From Mercenaria mercenaria (Eukaryota > Mollusca > Bivalvia > Venerida > Veneridae), in assembly GCF_021730395.1 (NCBI RefSeq), contig NC_069378.1, positions 42,607,001 to 42,671,000 on the forward strand: a stretch of 64,000 nucleotides of DNA, read 5' to 3'. The notes under the pieces are model-generated. The model had not been told where the DNA came from. It did no database searches and was given only the letters and a program-made list of their open reading frames with translations. Shown here in pieces: positions 35,273 through 47,479 of this stretch. How positions within the stretch are numbered: position 1 is the stretch's first letter; each line of letters opens with the position of its first letter. The translations under genes and the position numbers were made by a program.

Positions 35273-38200
35273 GAGCTATACCATGATGTTATACTATCAT
35301 TCAGGAAACATTTAAGGGTGGATGTCGGTCTGTGCGACATGTCAGTAAAATTAAATGACGATTTTAAAAGCGTTGGTGTCTAATAAATATAATTTAGCAT
35401 TGCATAGGGATATCGCTGATTTGATGGTAAAAGAGACATTTATGCGACATTTCTTATAACAAATCTTATCTTTAAATGCCTGAAATAATCAATAATTTCT
35501 TTTGGTTGTCAAAGAATGCTTACGCTATGTATTATATACTAAATAAAATGTAAAAAGTAAGGGTTGATGTACCCCACCCACCACATTAGTACATATACTT
35601 ATGTGGGAAATCTTTAGGACTTTTAATCCTTTATAAAGGAACAGAATCCTAAACAGTAAAGAAAACAAAATGAATGAATAATTAACTAAAAATTCAGACA
35701 CCTTTGCACTTTAATGTCAGTGGCTAAACCTATGGTTTGTGTTTCATTTCTGGGCGAATTGCATACTGACAGACCTATTCTTTGTTAGTGCAGTAGAAAT
35801 GATGAAAGCATTGCAAAAAGTAATACGACCGCAAAAGTTTTATGGAAGTTCCGTATGGGGAACATCAAAATGGAAGCAAATCCAGCAATATAAGTCTTTA
35901 TTCAAGATGATAGCTATTTCAAATTAATCCAAAATTATTATACATATGGGTTAATGCCACCAAGTTTTTATATTTTAATGACTTTAATTCTCTTCTATGC
36001 TAGCTTAGGTCTTCTTAGTTGTCATTATGTACGTAGAAATTAACCCAAATTTAAGTTTGTTAAACTACCAACAAAACAGGTTATTTAGTTACACAGACTA
36101 TTCAAATTAAGACGGCCACCACTTTCCAAATTTCAAATAACTGCATTAAATTGATCAAACATGCACATATGAAAGAGGCGTAGCTCTTTAAAGGTCAAAA
36201 CTATAACCTGAATCATCTGATATTGACTGAAACATGTTACAGAGGATTTTACCGCTCACAAAATGACTACCTGAAATCGGTTACATGTCAAATATTGATG
36301 AGCTACTACTGCTTAAATATTCAGTATTATAAAACAAACCAAATAAGTTTTCAAGGATTGAAGTTTGGTTATCCAGATCAATCTAATAAAAATACTGTCC
36401 TGTCATTTTCAGACTGGCCGCCAGAAATAAGTTTGCAAACATACATATGGATAAGATCTAAGTAATCATTGCTGTAATAGAAGTTAAAATAATTTCAATT
36501 GGAAACTACGTTACCAATACGATCTACTTCTCTTGTTTTAATCAAGAAGCCGCCATTTTCAAAATGCATACCGTAAAAGACATTGCAATAATATGATTTA
36601 AATACTGTTTTTATTCTAAACATGTTACTCTCAATTTTCATTCAAAGGATTTTGAATGTAGCTAAAATGTTATATAATTTGTATCAGAATGGCTGCCTGA
36701 TAGATGTTACATGTACAGCGTATCCTAGTAGAATAAAGAGAAAACATTTAAACATTTTTTTGAAATATTTAAAAGGATTTATAAAGTTTATGTTTCAATG
36801 CAAATTGCATTTTTCTGTTAAAATTCAGCTAAATATGTACGACCTCTTTTTAAAAACAAAGCCCTATCTGATCACACAAACGGAAATTAGCATATACAGT
36901 TCTAAACCTATCAAAGCAATTTAAGATACATATATACTGATGTACCTTTTGGTTGTGCTTGAACGTTTTATCTGTTTTATTTGAAATAGAAATTGTCAGA
37001 TATATCATAATGCCAAATCCCTTTAATATCATTCAACAAAATCCTTTCAATGCGTATTCCTCTGGAATAGTGCCAAAGTATTATGAATACATCTGTAGTC
37101 ATGCATTTGCTTGACATAATGAACAGGTAGTCCAAAGCTTCGCAGCTATAAATTGAGCAAGTCCTGAAGTCAAGAAGCCGTGTATCGTATCTGGGTTTTT
37201 TTTTGGTTGTATGAGTAATAATTATTGGTATTGTTGTAATTAATATTTAACGTAACGTATGCTTCAATTCCTTTTAGGATGTAGCTTAATGATATTACTA
37301 CGGAATAATTCACTTAACATAAAAGAGTTTTTACAGATACATGTATGTCATAAAAATATCAATACGTTTTCCAAACAAATAGTGCAGACTCTGTATGTAA
37401 GTATGTACATATGCATCTATGTGTGTATGATGAACTTATTCTGATACTGATACCGAAAAGTGACTTCTCGCAACCTCTCATATAAAAAATTAGAGTATAT
37501 TTCTGTCATATGGTGTACATAGGTGTTATATATAATGTGTCCTCTTGTGTAGTTCTGAAACATACGTTACCGAAATTAGATTAAGTAGTTACTAGACTTA
37601 ATGGTTGAAACACAGTTTCATACCGAGGTAATCTATATGTAACAGTTGAAATACACCAATTTTTGAACGAACTAGTTTGTTTGTATTTGTTAATAGTTTT
37701 GAAAGTAGAATATTGAATTTTAGTAAGAACTTAGAACTGACAATAATGATACCACAACCACGATATGAACAAGGAGTCTTATCTATGTTTTCGTTAAGGG
37801 AATGTAATATGAATTCGTAGTTCAGCAATTCCGCCCCACAGTATAAGTGATATTTGAAAATCACCGTTATCAAAGAAACAGAACTATTTTAAAAAGCATG
37901 TTTTGCCAAAAGTGTCATTTGTTTCACTACATGTACCCATGTTGTACTGTATATGTATGATGCTCCATAAGTTCAAAATGTGCCGTGTTTATTTACATCA
38001 GGAATTACATCAGCAACTTTGAACACTTAATGCATATAAACCGATAATTTCAGTAATGAATACAATCTTACCTTCCATAAATATCAAAACAACGCATTAA
38101 AAATATAAAATCCTCTGTCTTGAATCCACCTAAGTCCATCGAAACCCCAAAACTATCCTAGCTTTAATGTTACTTAATGTTCTGTGTAATCTTGGTAACG

Positions 38201-38356
38201 TATGTTTCATAATATATGATTCATTTAATCTTTGTAATGCTGTAAAAGCCGACTGAGTAGGTGCTTTGCAATACCAGTAAGCATGATTTATGTATTAGCC
38301 TGGAATAATAACATACGACATATAAAATTGAATAGGTGACCTTTAAAACCTAGGTA

Positions 38357-38538
38357 GAGAGGAGTGGATAAGGTGCCGGCTGCTCAATCCAGGGGTTGTG
38401 GGTTCGAGCCCCACTGGGGTCACGACCATGACCTCTCATATGGCAACAGTATTGGTTTTTCCAGGAAGCGGACTCAAGAGTGGTTTCAAACAGCTTGATG
38501 TTTTCATTTCAATCGAGCTAAAACAAATTAGTATAAAC
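38357..38538 (+). mobile_element. tRNA-derived SINE inside the transposon
   Basis: The head has A-box-like GGAGTGGATAAGGTGCC and B-box GGGTTCGAGCC, then a body with 'ggtttttccaggaagcgg'. It is flanked by a 13-bp target duplication TAAAACCTAGGTA (38344-38356 and 38539-38551), so both ends are exact. Confidence 0.85.
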
Positions 38539-38741
38539 TAAAACCTAGGTAACGGATATTTGATTCTTAGATACCCTCACGTTCTGTATTTATTTTGAAT
38601 GAAAGTCAAAAATATTCAGACTGCGTACATACTGTAACCAAGTCTACTGTTAATTATCAATATGCTATCTTTTGAAGCAGAAGCCATAAAAATTGGTATT
38701 AAATCTATGCTATCTTTACAGTGATACTGAAAGAGGCATAT

Positions 38742-38894
38742 TTAGACCTTGAGCTGACAATAACCCCCCATCCCCCCTCTAGGGATATTTCTACGCTATG
38801 ATTTTCTTGAAGCATATAATATGAGCTATCGTTCCAGAAATTCTGCCACCTGGCAGTCGGGTTCTTTTACGTTACAGCCCACTTTATACGTTAC
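38742..38894 (+). repeat. Internal inverted repeat, left arm
   Basis: Pairs with 42741-42896 over about 155 bp. Shared landmarks: CCCCCTCTAGGGAT, TTCTGCCA-CTGGCA, CGGGTTCT, ACGTTAC. Confidence 0.75.
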
Positions 38895-39596
38895 CATTAA
38901 TAATTTCTAGAAAATACTGACTGGCACAACAGTTAGCCATAAATGGTTTACTAGCTACACAATATATCAATATATAAAGACAGAATATACAGATTTTTAT
39001 TTTGCAGGTAAAATTACATTTATAGGCATGTGCTTTACGTTATCAAATGTACGTTACCAAAAATTGTAATGAAAATAGAAAATATAACTATGTGAAGTGT
39101 CTATTTCAAAAGTGTTATAAAAAGAGGTTATAACAGATAAGAGCTTCACATAATTATATTGGTTGTTAAATATTTCTAATTATTAAGAAAATTAAGCGGT
39201 AATGTATAGTAAAGAAGATAAAATAATATAATGTTGACAATATGAGTTTCAAATTTATAATTATTATTATTTTTAAAAAAGTCGAAAAGTATTTAGGATG
39301 TGGTAAAATATTTTGTTTAAACAGGTATGTAACATGTACAAATTTCATAAATATGTATTATATATTTTAAAACATAAATATATCACAAAGTATAAATCTA
39401 TGTAACGAAAATTACTAATTAGATAAATTATATATAATTTTCTTCAAACTAAGTCACCATCAAGATTAACAAAAAAGAAAACACAAAACAAAAAAAAAAC
39501 ATTTTTCATGTGAAATGAATCTGATTTCATTGAGTTGAAAATGAAAGGAAATGAAAAGATATTAAAATGAAATAAATTACAAATGTGTGAACTGAT

Positions 39597-42179
39597 TTGC
39601 AGAGAGTGAATGCTCAAACTTGCTTCATATATATAGCACCTTCGAATTATTCAATCCATTATAATGTTACAGTCCAGCATTTGTTAAAAACGTCAGTAGA
39701 TGCAAGTAATGAAGCTGGTCAGAAATATCCTATGGTAACTCGGCTGTTGCTAAGAAGGCATATTCTTTGGTTCTGCAGTCTAGAGGTGGATTTAGTAACA
39801 TAATTGTTAGAATGGGTGTGTTTCACACAATCTGCTCTACATTTGGGCCTGTAGGAAAATTAATGAAGGTCTATGGTCTTGCAAAACTTGTAATAGAATC
39901 AGGAATTTGTTCTACTGGTTCACTTGATAAAGTATTACCAGGTAAACGCTACACCCATGCCCTAAATGAAGGACTGTCATGGAAGCTCTTGAGTGTTTGC
40001 TTTTATGCAAGTTTGAAAAGACAGAAACCTGCAAGGAAAGCATTTCAGAAGACATTAATATTACAGAAACGGACTGAAAGTCCATGCAAAGAAAAAGGTG
40101 TTTGAAATAATAACTCTCCTGACTTTGAAGAGTATTTCAAATCAGAAATCAGAAAGGGTAAAAGTGGCTAAACTGCTCAATTTTGGTCAATGCATGTAGA
40201 CCTAATTCACATGATATTGATGCTCATCAAAGCAACACAGATCAATGCTCTTGATTTACATATAGCATCTCTGTACAAACTGTGATCTTTGTTCTTCGCA
40301 TTTGACCACAATAATTTTGCTCGCTACCTCCTTGTTTACCTGTTGACATTGATGAATATTGATCCAGGTGCAAAAGAGCTACCCCGAAGTAATGATTTTA
40401 GTGTATCTAGGTCTTCTGTACCGGCATTGAGAAATGCTGCAGATATTATTACAGAGCAGACAATTAACAGACATGAAAATTCTGAGGTTGGCATACTTGG
40501 TTTCAATAGAAACTATGCTGTATATTTCCACTGGCGCATGACTCGTCATTACAGAGCAAGGTATGTTGAAGCAACACTTCAAAATGCAGACATACATAGT
40601 GAAGACATGTCCAACCACAAAGAAATATAACCTGCTCAGATAGGCATGAGTGAAGAGGAAGTTAACAGGGTTATGATGGCATAGCATCCTTCACAAACCC
40701 ATTCCAGGCTGAAAAAAAACAACAACAAAGATGAAATTTATTGTGTGTCGTCTGGTATTCTTGCGAAGCAGAAGTTGCTCATGACCTTAAGGCAACTGAA
40801 ATAGGTGAACAGACAATAGATTTGATTATCAAAAGAAGATTGATTGAAAAATCAGTTCCTTTCCAAGACCCCATGAAGAGAAGAAAACTTAAAACATTTT
40901 CCACAGCTGAAGTCAAAAGGAAAGTAACCGCTTCTCAAAACAAAATACTACAGATAAGAGCAGAACGTAAAATATATGAACAGTTGGTACTTTTGGCTGT
41001 TCAACACAACTTAGATCTAGAATTGACACTTTCTTTTCCTCTAGGACCTGTCACCTGGCAGTTATAGCTACTGCAACTGGAATGCCAATGAAAACATACA
41101 CGTCAAAACGACTTCACTATGTAGAGGCTGCAGCCGTCGAAAAAGATGACATTGTTTTGTTGATTGACAGTAACACCCTGGTGCAAAACTTAGTAACCAT
41201 TCCTGCAACATTCCACGACGGAGCCGAAGCTGTGTTCAGTAAACTACCTAAGACAGCTCGAGTCGATTTTGTAACTGACACTTACGGTCATCGTGACTGA
41301 AAAGCATTCATGTCAAATAGTGAAAACAAAACACAGTGATCAATCTTATTTTTGAACAATGAAAATGTGATTCCTATGCACTAAAGATGAAGAACCTGTA
41401 TTTTGTTAATGGTGAAGTGTTATTTACTCACAAGTGAAGATGGGAACAAAGTTCAAGCTCAATCAAAGTTAGATCCCCAGATAGACGCGTTTGTGTTATT
41501 GGTGGTATCTTCAAAAACACAAAATACTGTTTTATTTCACACTGGAACAGGCAATAATAGACGCCATTTAAATGCTCACAACATCTTTATAAGCAGAGGA
41601 CAAAGAATCTGCTCAGTTTTGCCTGCTATACACCATCTGACTGGTTGTCAATGACATAACCGGTGCTCGTACAGGGAAAGTAACACCGCTCAAATTAGTA
41701 GAGAAAAACCAGGTGTATGTTGCAACATTAGCAGAAGTAGTTCATACACATCACTGATCTGATGACCTCTTTAACAGCATCGAGAATATTGTCTGTGCAA
41801 TCTATGGATTGAAGAATATAAACACATCAACAAACTTATATATGACATGTTTCTTGCAAAGTATCAAGTACGTGCTGGCAATGTCCCGAGTACATATAAT
41901 GGTATGGACATGAGTCTATTTCCACTGTGCCAATTGTCACTTAGAATGCACATAACATGTGTGAACTATCAATTTAACCCATTCTACCAAAAGTAGATGA
42001 AAGTGGATATTTGTGACACATCAGCAACATGTGACTCTGATGATGACTATGAAGAAGTAGAGATGACCAATATAATTGACACCATATACGAAACAGACAG
42101 TGATTATGATGACTTAGGTGACTTAACCCCGCAACTTAACTGTTTCTCAAATTTGACTTATGTGAATTTATTTGGTTAA
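39597..42179 (+). pseudogene. Transposon-borne gene of an unassigned invertebrate family, broken
   Basis: Open pieces in one orientation, in the order expected for one long protein: VRMGVFHTICSTFGPVGK (39805), FAFDHNNFARYLLVYLL (about 40295), FNRNYAVYFHWRMTRHYRAR (about 40500), LTLSFPLGPVTWQL (about 41030), KRLHYVEAAAVEKDD (41095), FHTGTGNNRRHLN (about 41535), LPAIHHLTGCQ (41620), ending in an acidic tail YETDSDYDD. I recognise this motif series from large multicopy 'uncharacterized' proteins of bivalves and cnidarians; some parts suggest a PIN-like nuclease fold, but this is from memory. There are about five or more breaks. It is presumably the element's transposase or nuclease. Confidence 0.6.
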
Positions 42180-42231
42180 ACAGATAAGCAGTTGTAAGCG
42201 TGTATTTTTCAATTACTAAAATACACATTCA

Positions 42232-42749
42232 GTAACGTATCGTAATGTAGGTTACAATGTCAGTGCTGGGCTATAGGCATTTTCATATCAAACCAGTTCG
42301 AACTTGATAAGTTACTCGCATTATCTAAGTTTGAACATCATTATAAAGATTACATAAACAATCTATTGACTGAGAAATGAAAATAATATATCGTGAATTT
42401 TAGTAACGTATATAATGATGGTAACGTACTTGTTCTTAAAACTGTTGAACGATCATTCTTAAATACTAATGTAATGTGTATCTCAAAATACTATACTTTA
42501 GACATATCTGATATTTTCTGACAATTAAACCCATTGAATTAATTGATACGCGTATTTTTATAAAACAGAATGGTAACGTAAATTACAAAATGAAATGATC
42601 GATTTAGAGAACAAAACTAAGCCGGAACATTGACAACAGCATATTCTGCATATTACTAAACCCACTTGCTGATGATTTTGGTTGTTTCTACCATATAAAT
42701 CACCACATTCCAGTTTTATCATTTATTATATAATTGTTAAGGTAACGTA
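42232..42749. promoter_or_regulatory. Right cluster of GTAACGTA motifs
   Basis: Exact GTAACGTA starts at 42232, 42403, 42421, 42573 and 42742, all in one orientation. A related TTACGTATGTTAC lies near 43093. Confidence 0.6.
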
Positions 42750-42896
42750 AATAACAGACTGTAACTCATAGAGAACCCGCTTGCCAGATGGCAGAATTCA
42801 GAAATATAATCTACATACAAGGGGCTTCAAAAATAATGGGGTCTACAAAAATCCCTAGAGGGGGGGAGGGTTTCACCTTCCAGCTCTAGGCCTAAT
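42741..42896 (+). repeat. Internal inverted repeat, right arm
   Basis: Reverse-complement partner of 38742-38894. Confidence 0.75.
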
Positions 42897-43740
42897 TTGT
42901 TTTACTGTAATTTGTCGACATCCTATAATTGAGAATAGTAACAGGGTTAAGTCCAACAAAATTATATGTTATTATATGTTCAGTAAACATAGTTTATTTC
43001 AACTAAAAGCATAAAAATGCAATTGTTGGAGTATTTTCAATGTTGCTAATTCTTCAAGGTGGAAAATCTGAGTGGCGACTGAGTGGCGACTGTTACGTAT
43101 GTTACATTTTAAAGTATCTTTATCAAATAAAGGTCAACATTATACATGTAAGCTTACTTTGACATCTAAAATAGAAGAAAACTATTGTTACCCAAAATCT
43201 TTCTGAATAAAACTCAAATAGGCTTGATTTATTGAGAAACAGCATGTGATTTATATGTATTACATTTGCATGCATGTTGGCTATAACCTAAACTGACTGC
43301 AATATTTTATATTTTCTCATGAAAATATATAAAATTGTTAATCTTAACACAATTATTTGATGATGTCTTATTAAAAAATACAGTAATTTTGATGCTTTTA
43401 CGAGTTATTCAAAATGGCAAAAATGTAGCTCGGGTGGGTGGGGTATTTTAACCCCTAAATTTTGGTAGAAACCGTCAAAATTTAAAAATCATTGTTACAG
43501 TGAATCTTTAATTGATTTAGAATAGTTACATAAGCAAAACTCTATTATCTGAAAGTCAGTATTGAAACAATCTATTAAGAATTCGTATGTAGCCAACAAT
43601 ACTTTCAAAGAGAGAGAATTCCGCATTTTTCATACACAACGTTTACTAAAATGAGTATAATTTTCATTTGACATACGGTAGAAAGCGACATCCGGTCTTA
43701 AAATATCCCGGAATGAATGTATTAATGGCTGAAGTGGATG

Positions 43741-43810
43741 AACCTTTGCCTAATTTCTGGGTTACGAAATCGAAAAATTAGAGGACTTACAGAAACTGGC
43801 CCACAGACCA
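43741..43810 (+). repeat. Right terminal inverted repeat
   Basis: Partner of 35213-35272. Confidence 0.85.
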
Positions 43811-43980
43811 AAAAAAGTTCAAGAATGAAATGATATCAAGATAAAATCTATTAATTTTGCGCGGTTATTGACACGTTACATTATGACGTGCATGACGTCA
43901 TTTTAATGTTACAATGTTTTGTATCGTTTTTTCCGGGAGTTAATTCATTATTACAGCATTATTATATATATATATATATT

Positions 43981-44097
43981 TTATTAGTCATAAATGTTGT
44001 CGTATTGTCTCATATTTGCATCCGATATATATATATATATTTTTTTTTTTTTTTATTAGTCATAAATGTTGTCGTATTGTCTCATATTTGCATCCGA
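43981..44097. repeat. 72-bp tandem duplication with (TA)n
   Basis: The core TTATTAGTCATAAATGTTGT…CATCCGA occurs at 43981-44025 and 44053-44097, each preceded by (TA)n and T runs. Confidence 0.9.
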
Positions 44098-44385
44098 TTG
44101 TACATGCGAACATTCAAGTTTTACGGTTAACTACTTTCTTAAGTCCGTGTTGGTTTTGCATGTTTGATCAACTAAAGCAAACCGAGTCTGCAATTATTTT
44201 ACTTGGTTGCAATCTATGCTTCCAAACTACCTTCTATACAGATTTTATGTTATTATCAAATATGGAACTAGACCGTCATCCTGTTTCATTTTAACGTAGG
44301 CGGACAAAATGTGCAACCTAGTAAAACATACTAGTTACAGAAAATATTTTATTCTATAAATATTAAATTGTGTTGATACATATTT

Positions 44386-44386
<1 letters not shown>

Positions 44387-44432
<46 letters not shown>
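44387..44432. repeat. Homopolymer (T)46
   Basis: Uninterrupted run of T. It could mark the end of a reverse-strand retroposon, but no body is recognised beside it. Confidence 0.9.
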
Positions 44433-44433
<1 letters not shown>

Positions 44434-45084
44434 ATAACTTAGTAGATTTTTCTTATAAATTAGGAATGATCTGGAAAGATAAAATAGGGATTTTGTCCAT
44501 TAGAGCTTAGTTATGCATGGTTGTGGGTTATCTTGCGGGATTTTGTCAGTATTGAACAGACTCAATCAAACCGAGCCTGCAACATTTTCGTTTATGTCGT
44601 GTTGGGCAACCTGTGGTTTTCCACTTTTTTATTTGTTACAAGAAGTGTACGTGATCTCTTTTTTTTCAAAGACGCGAGTGCAATTGCAGTTGACTAGAAG
44701 AGTGAACAAGCCAATTAATTCCACAAGAACAGGTTAAACAGAACTTTGACTTTATTGTAGATTTATGTCTTATTATTGATTAGCAGGCTGAAGTTGAAAT
44801 ATAGTCAAGACAGTTTGCCAACTATTTTGGATCAAAAACTGACGATACATTAGGTGGATTAACCAAGGAATAATTCATAACAGAACTGAGAAGGAATGTG
44901 CCTTAGGTTTTGTACTAAATACTGTTTTACTAAAAGTCCGACACTTACCTTATATTTAACGTTCAGAAATGTTGGTCGATGTAAGGATTGATCTTACTTG
45001 TGATACAAACCAAATTTATAGTATACCTCATGCCCTAATTGCATGTTCACAAATATATGTAATAATTAATACATTCAATCTTAT

Positions 45085-45261
45085 TGTTATTATTATAAAA
45101 GATTTATATAGCGCCCTTTTTATTATAAACACGTTCAAAGGCGCTTTACATAACTATAGAAAACACACAGAACGCAAAAGAAATTCATCCTCTACAAGTA
45201 CAGACACAGAACGATCTGACCAGAGGGACAGAGTGAGATAAAGCCCCCAGAACAGATAGCG
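45085..45261. repeat. Dispersed repeat with ATTTATATAGCGCCC … AAAGGCGCTTTA
   Basis: The inverted pair 'atatagcgcc' / 'ggcgcttta' frames 'cttttattataaacacgttc'. This block is common in marine invertebrate genomes (from memory). It joins directly to the repeat at 45262-45420. Confidence 0.55.
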
Positions 45262-46064
45262 AGAAATCATTTTTAGATACAGGCCTGTCCGGCTAACCTA
45301 GCTAGCTCTCTGCGAATAGACATTCTGGTTCTTTAACGTGCCCGGTGTATAGCACCGATACACGCGAAGCTGTCTTTCCTGGGAAGAACCAGTACATGCC
45401 TCTTATTTAAAGGCATGTTATATAATGAATAAAAACTCAATGAATTGACAAAAAAGGCAAAGCTATAAAACTATCGAAATGTTATTTTGTGTTTACTTAT
45501 CTGGTATTACAGTTCTGTCTAACATTTTTATATGAGTTGAAATATATAAGCCTTTCAACCATTGCGGGTCCTGTTTTGCGAATAACGTTTGCACCAAACT
45601 TCAGACTGGTGATATATAGATTTCATTGTAATTTACTGATAAGGAAAAAGTCTTATTGTCTAAAACAAACTTTTACAGGAAATCTTTTAATTATGTTTTA
45701 TACAATATCATATTCAGTCACATACTTACTAATACATATTTTAGATTATATCAGATTCAACTGACATAAACCGTAACATAAGATGTATTTGCCGCACTTT
45801 GTACACTATGCAGACAGTTTAAAAATTAATAGAAATATTTCGAAAAGTTACCAAAAGGTTCCTTTTATCGTGACGTACCACATATATACTCCCTACTTTT
45901 AACAATTTATGTTGAATTAATTTATGACTTACGTTATTTTAATAATTTAAGGACGCTAGTCACTAGTTTCCACAAATCATTAAATTCATATATCGAACAA
46001 AACAGTAGTGCTAATATAATACTAACTGTCGAGGTGTCCTTGTGGCAATTTATGGCTTTACAGG

Positions 46065-46247
46065 GTGCAACCACTCATTGTATATGTATTTATTATTTGC
46101 TGTTAGGTGGATAACTCCACATGTTTATCCAGGTAGTGTGAAACTGATTATTCTTAGTTCAACCAAAGTCTGGACTCGATTTATGCAGCCACACAATACG
46201 TCAGTGCAAATTGCCCTACAGCAGCATAATCTCAACAATGGCTCGAA
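46065..46247 (+). pseudogene. Decayed exon 1 of the small secreted protein family (unit B)
   Basis: Sister of the relic at 1641-1822 and aligned with exon 1 at 63410-63592. The start codon position reads GTG instead of ATG, the frame over the signal region has a stop, and the stretch that holds the TATA box in unit A is deleted. The splice-donor region (AAGTTTGT) remains. Since both relics share their main lesions, decay preceded the A/B duplication. Confidence 0.75.
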
Positions 46248-47436
46248 GTTTGTCTTGTTTCTTTCTATCTATCTATCTTTCTTTCTTCTTTATTTATTTA
46301 TTTCTTACTTTTTCTTCTGGTACATGTCACAATTCTCATTATAAATGGTTTACATTAATTACACTTTTAGTAGCAAACATATCAAAATTGTAATTGTTAA
46401 AATAAAAGGCTTATCAATAAAATAATTGTTATTATTTAACATGCACATACTACCAGAAACGCATAACATTTACTCTGAAATAGGTCTGTAAGAAGGTGGT
46501 CTCTTAACACATCTGGTCTCTAAGTACAACATAAGTTCTTTATCAACACAAAAAGAAACTGACAAGGTCTTCTCCTAAGCAAGTTTGAATGTCACGAAAG
46601 CGTGTCCAAAAGATATATACTTGATAACTTTTTGGTTATTCGAACCAGTCTACGACAGGGCGCCTAGCTATAGTCGGACCGTCATATTACACTACCATTG
46701 TCACATTCACAAAAATAAATGCTTCATTGATAGCTTACAGTACAACACATTGGGACTGATATATTTTTTTTCATATTAACATTTTATTATCTCTGTTCAT
46801 GTCTCAGAATTCAGCGATGGCTTTAACAAGCCTTTTCAACTGATCCGGACTAGAGATTGAACGTCATTACAAAATAACATTATCCGTGTCCAGACGAATT
46901 ATTTTATAATATACAATAGCGAATTAATTCGTCGTAAACGGGTGCATTTGAAGTTTTATATTTACATTCGATATTCTTTTTTATTCTATTTTTACGTACT
47001 TTTAAGTGCATGCTTACCTGTTAAAAAACACATGAGAGTGAAACAGCGAGCACCAAAGAAAAAAAAACTGTCATTTTATCAAAAAGTGAAGTGGAAAGAA
47101 TGAACATTTTTGTATAAGCATAAAATAAACAGTCCATAACTATAAATCATTTAATATTTAAATGCGTTTTGCATGTCTAATTGAGATAGATTATTTACAA
47201 AAAGACAAATCCGCACAAACATAATCGAGCGTTTTAAATGCTATTTGAAACTATTACAGCACAAAAAGTTTATGCTATATATGTTAATGATGAACTTCAA
47301 ATTTTGTTCTGTCTGCGTTTTAGCTTTTACACCTGAAGTTATTTCATTTCATATTTCGCAATGTCAAGTATGTTTCAATGTTTTAGTCTCTGAAATCTTG
47401 ACAAAATTCTACATAAAATTATGTCCATTGACGGAA

Positions 47437-47479
47437 CCCGCCCGCTTAGCTCGATAGGGAGAGCGCCGATCTACAGATG
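47437..47479 (+). mobile_element. Truncated RUDI-type SINE head
   Basis: Matches the first 43 bases of the SINE at 2936 (CCCGCTTAGCTCGATAGGGA) and then stops at 'cagat', where homology with unit A ends. This is a breakpoint of the duplication or a later deletion. Confidence 0.7.

Larger units (their letters stand above)
37252..39057. promoter_or_regulatory. Left cluster of GTAACGTA/TACGTTAC motifs
   Basis: Exact octamers start at 37252, 37563, 38195, 38868, 38887 and 39050. With five on the right side they flank but do not enter the coding region. They look like subterminal protein-binding sites. Confidence 0.6.
35213..43810 (+). mobile_element. Large inverted-repeat DNA transposon, 8.6 kb, family unassigned, decayed
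   Basis: The ends are TGGTCCGTGGGCCA… (35213-35272) and the reverse complement of 43741-43810 (TGGTCTGTGGGCCAG…). They share CGTAACCCAGAAATTAGGCA about 30-45 bases in, and further words (GATGTCG, TACCCCACCCACC) within about 380 bp. The unfilled site survives in the duplicate at about 190-215, proving an insertion. A broken gene lies at 39597-42179. Clusters of GTAACGTA/TACGTTAC and a second inverted pair (38742-38894 / 42741-42896) flank it. The target duplication is obscured by A-rich flanks. I cannot place it in a named superfamily. Confidence 0.8.

Noticed and set aside
39166-39348. Reverse-strand frame inside the large transposon
   Set aside because: Opposes the element's gene and is extreme AT sequence (Ile/Leu/Phe runs).
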